The notes under the pieces: model-generated
Told to the model about the DNA's origin: nothing
The model's input: the letters and a program-made list of their open reading frames with translations, nothing else
Database searches by the model: none
Shown here: piece by piece, positions 61,639-64,000 of the stretch
How positions within the stretch are numbered: the stretch's first letter is position 1
Layout of the letters: each line of letters opens with the position of its first letter
Source: Jaapia argillacea MUCL 33604
Taxonomy: Eukaryota; Basidiomycota; Agaricomycetes; Jaapiales; Jaapiaceae
Direction: 5' to 3'
Assembly (NCBI GenBank): GCA_000697665.1
Contig: KL197712.1
Span: 182,473-246,472, forward strand
DNA: 64,000 nt
Program-made: the position numbers and the translations under genes

Positions 61639-63507
61639 ATGTCCATACAGGACAAAGTTGCAGAACAGAAACTCCTAGCTCTCTCCGTTACCCACAAACC
61701 AAACCCCGCCCTGACCTCAATCGACACCTCAATCGCCACCCAATTGGAATCTGTTCGCCAACTCCGTTCCAAACGAAACGGACTTGCTCCCATCTCTCGT
61801 CTCTCTCCGGAGCTTCTGGCCCAAATATTCATCGAATATGCCATGTGCACAGATATGGCGGCCGAACCGGCCATGTCCTTTCGGCCAGACGTGTGGTGGA
61901 TTGCCACCACTCATGTTTGTCGACATTGGCGGGAGGTGGGACTGGGTACTCCGAGATTGTGGTCTCGTCCACCATTCAAGAAGCCTAAATGGGCGCAGGA
62001 GATGTTGATCCGTTCCAAGTCAGCTCCGTTGCAAGTGTATGCTACCATCGGAAATGTGGAACATTTACGCGCTGTGGAGAGCGCTCTCAAACATATGTCC
62101 CGTATCCAAGTGTTATCCATCGCAGGTCCCAGTTCCGAACTTGGCAAATTGTCATTGTCATCGCCAGCACCCCTCCTCGAATCACTCTCGCTGAACAACT
62201 GGACCGAACACGATCGATACTCCATACCAACGAATGCATTCAACCTCGAAAATCCCTCACTTCGGAAACTCGAACTGAGGCAATGTAGTCCGAACTGGGG
62301 TTCGCCCATGTATGGGGGATTGAGTGCGTTGAAAGTGGAGGCGATCCCGAAATCTGCGAGACCTACGCTCCCACAACTTCTTCAGATTCTTGCGGGCATG
62401 CCTCGATTGGAATCACTTTCACTTCTCGAATGTCTTCCAACCCATCCCTCCTCGCAGCCCCATCCAAGCTCCAGGAGCCCCTCCTCTGGGACTACTGCGA
62501 TTCCTCACCCCACCAGCATCGCCGTAAATCTAGACAAGCTCGTCACCCTTCAACTCCAGGGCGCGTCCCTTGACTGCACCGCCCTCCTCTCCTCCCTCTC
62601 CATCAATCCAAAGACACGTCTCAACCTCGAGACATACTCTCCCGTCTTAGCTCATTTCGAACCCTTTTTCAAATCGACCATATCCCTTGGTCTCTCCACT
62701 CCAATGCTTGGCCTGAGAGTTTCCAGTCAATACGGATCCGTCAGACTTCGTTGGTACGACCGCCTCGGGCCCGACCCGTACAAACCCGAGTTCGGCTCGC
62801 GCGTGATGCCAGATATCACCGCGCCACACACCGAAATCTTCTTGAATCGGTTATCTGGACCCGATTCGAATGATGGATACGGAGAACTTGTAGTTGGTGC
62901 GTGTGGCGCTTTGGATTTACGACACTTGGAGGTGATGCAACTCAGTGGGAGTATCGACACTGGCACCATACCGTATAAGTGGTGGAGAAGTCTGTTCGGT
63001 AAATCGGTGAAGTTGAAGTTGTTGAGTATTGAGGGGCATACGTGTTTTGATTTCGTTGCCGCCATTGGGAGGGGTATCGATCTGGAGGGTCCAGCTTCGC
63101 CCGGGAAGGAACCCGCGGGTAAGGCGAAGGCGGAGCCATCCTCCACCTCAACTTCAACAACTGCCCAAGCCCATTGGCAAGAACCCCTCTTATTCCCCCA
63201 ACTCAAAAAACTCGAGGTCCACGGCGCAGGTTTCGAAATGCGCTGGCACTCTAATCCTTTTATCGACTCCTCGTTTTCTGAACTTCTCCTCAAATCCTTG
63301 AGATCTCGAAAACGAGGAGGAAAACAGGTGGAGGAATTAGAACTGGTGGCGTGTTCTTATATCTCCGAGGATGATGTGGTCAGGCTTGGTAAGGTTGTTG
63401 GGAGGGTGGACTGGGACGGAGAGGGTGGTGCCGATGAGGACGAGGATGAGGACGAAGATGATACAAGTGATGAAGGAGAGGATTATATGTTTTCGGATTA
63501 CTATTAG
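61639..63507 (+). CDS. F-box protein with leucine-rich-like region
   Basis: A probable substrate receptor of an SCF ubiquitin ligase. Residues 1-45 form a helix-rich lead-in (ALTSIDTSIATQLESVRQLR) common in mushroom F-box proteins, then the F-box itself: APISRLSPELLAQIFIEYA with TTHVCRHWREVGLGTPRLWS. The rest has degenerate leucine-rich repeats, for example PAPLLESLSLNNWTEHDRYS, NPSLRKLELRQCSPNWGS, MPRLESLSLLECLPTHPSSQ and LDLRHLEVMQLSGS. The C-terminus is strongly acidic (GGADEDEDEDEDDTSDEGED). The gene has no introns in its coding part, unlike its neighbours, and is about 622 aa long. This type is expanded and fast-evolving in Agaricomycetes. The frame is open 32 codons upstream, but ATG 61639 begins the conserved lead-in. 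Confidence 0.85.
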   Translation: MSIQDKVAEQKLLALSVTHKPNPALTSIDTSIATQLESVRQLRSKRNGLAPISRLSPELLAQIFIEYAMCTDMAAEPAMSFRPDVWWIATTHVCRHWREVGLGTPRLWSRPPFKKPKWAQEMLIRSKSAPLQVYATIGNVEHLRAVESALKHMSRIQVLSIAGPSSELGKLSLSSPAPLLESLSLNNWTEHDRYSIPTNAFNLENPSLRKLELRQCSPNWGSPMYGGLSALKVEAIPKSARPTLPQLLQILAGMPRLESLSLLECLPTHPSSQPHPSSRSPSSGTTAIPHPTSIAVNLDKLVTLQLQGASLDCTALLSSLSINPKTRLNLETYSPVLAHFEPFFKSTISLGLSTPMLGLRVSSQYGSVRLRWYDRLGPDPYKPEFGSRVMPDITAPHTEIFLNRLSGPDSNDGYGELVVGACGALDLRHLEVMQLSGSIDTGTIPYKWWRSLFGKSVKLKLLSIEGHTCFDFVAAIGRGIDLEGPASPGKEPAGKAKAEPSSTSTSTTAQAHWQEPLLFPQLKKLEVHGAGFEMRWHSNPFIDSSFSELLLKSLRSRKRGGKQVEELELVACSYISEDDVVRLGKVVGRVDWDGEGGADEDEDEDEDDTSDEGEDYMFSDYY

Positions 63508-63750
63508 GGTGTCGTTGACCCTTGAATTGTTCACCAGGTATGTATTTGCCATTGTGTTTACTTCTCACTTCAGCGGTTTATCTTCACTTGCCTTCAGATG
63601 ATCGGTGTCACGTTCTTTTTACTTTTGATCACCTGACCCGTAGAACATTCGTTAGTATTCTACCCAGTAGCATTAAGATCTCGGTATGACGCCTTATTGC
63701 ACCATCGGACTATTCTTAGCTAGCCATGTAGTATATAAGCTTGTACCATC

Positions 63751-64000
63751 TTAATGCAAACCCCAGTCTTGAGCTGGTCTATTCCAAACCAGCCACTCTT
63801 GTGTGTCATCGGTCGACCTCATTACTCCTTGATCGCTATTCGCACTCCTCATCCAGCGCTGCTGCCAGTCACATCCCTGGTTGTTGTTTGTTGCTGACAT
63901 TAGCTCAAGACTTTCTCGTTCCCAACCGCCCTTGTTGCTCGCATACGGCAGCGCAGGAGTATCCGACGTCGACACCGACCTATACCGCGTCAAGACGCTC
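63751..64000 (-). CDS. Partial gene, 3' end only
   Basis: A minus-strand frame is open from the right window edge for 82 codons to a TAA at 63751. The visible part reads YRSVSTSDTPALPYASNKGG, then WERESLELMSATNNNQGC and ends WLVWNRPAQDWGLH. Composition is polar and rich in Ser, Asn, Gln and Trp, as in a disordered protein tail. I do not recognise it. It could be the last exon of a gene lying outside the window, or chance; the absence of stops up to the edge and the protein-like ending favour the former. Confidence 0.4.
   Translation of the reverse strand, partial: SVLTRYRSVSTSDTPALPYASNKGGWERESLELMSATNNNQGCDWQQRWMRSANSDQGVMRSTDDTQEWLVWNRPAQDWGLH

Noticed and set aside
63400-63500. Acidic codon run near the end of the F-box gene as a microsatellite
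   Set aside because: It is an imperfect GAG/GAT/GAC mix encoding an acidic tail, not a uniform tandem repeat.

Overview
The window is a stretch of nuclear genome from a filamentous basidiomycete, most likely an Agaricomycete. The evidence is the dense genes cut by many short (about 50-70 nt) GT-AG introns, a GPI-type chitin deacetylase, F-box and DUF7330-like proteins typical of mushrooms, a tRNA-Pro with a short intron in the anticodon loop, and no operons. Both strands are used about equally. All assignments come from reading the sequence and splicing exons by eye; no database search was run.

Layout. 0-7 kb: aldo/keto reductase (-) diverges from PUS1 tRNA pseudouridine synthase (+), which converges on RPB4 of RNA polymerase II (-), followed by a secreted aspartic protease (-). 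7-10 kb: a long stretch with no supportable gene, carrying paired TGACG palindromes. 10-13 kb: a small orphan four-exon gene (+), a DUF7330-like protein (-) and a one-TM micro-protein (+). 13.5-18.7 kb: SEC1 exocytosis protein (+), proteasome ATPase RPT4 (-), tRNA-Pro(AGG) (+). 20-32 kb, all +: a Rho1-type GEF (DEP-DH-PH-CNH), a chitin deacetylase, a carnitine acetyltransferase with signals for mitochondria and peroxisomes, and a low-complexity protein with two PP1-docking motifs. 32-42.5 kb: a DnaJ-X type co-chaperone (+), an M20 amidohydrolase (-), an unidentified spliced gene (-) and a Zn2Cys6 transcription factor (+). 42.8-60.5 kb: RAD9 checkpoint clamp (+), a small unknown gene (-), a gene-poor gap, a STE20/PAK kinase (+), and the very large TEL1/ATM kinase (-). 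61.6-64 kb: an intronless F-box protein (+) and the 3' end of a gene running off the right edge (-).

Most genes are conserved housekeeping or signalling genes with no operon-like logic. Weak themes are cell-wall and polar-growth functions (Rho GEF, chitin deacetylase, SEC1, STE20) and DNA-damage signalling (RAD9, TEL1). I found no CRISPR, virus, transposon or clear biosynthetic cluster. The observations most worth a second look are a 10-base element shared at matching positions in the RPT4 and TEL1 promoters with a related copy at RAD9, the dual targeting signals of the carnitine acetyltransferase, the PP1-docking motifs in an otherwise featureless protein, and the unidentified genes around 10 kb and 37-39 kb.
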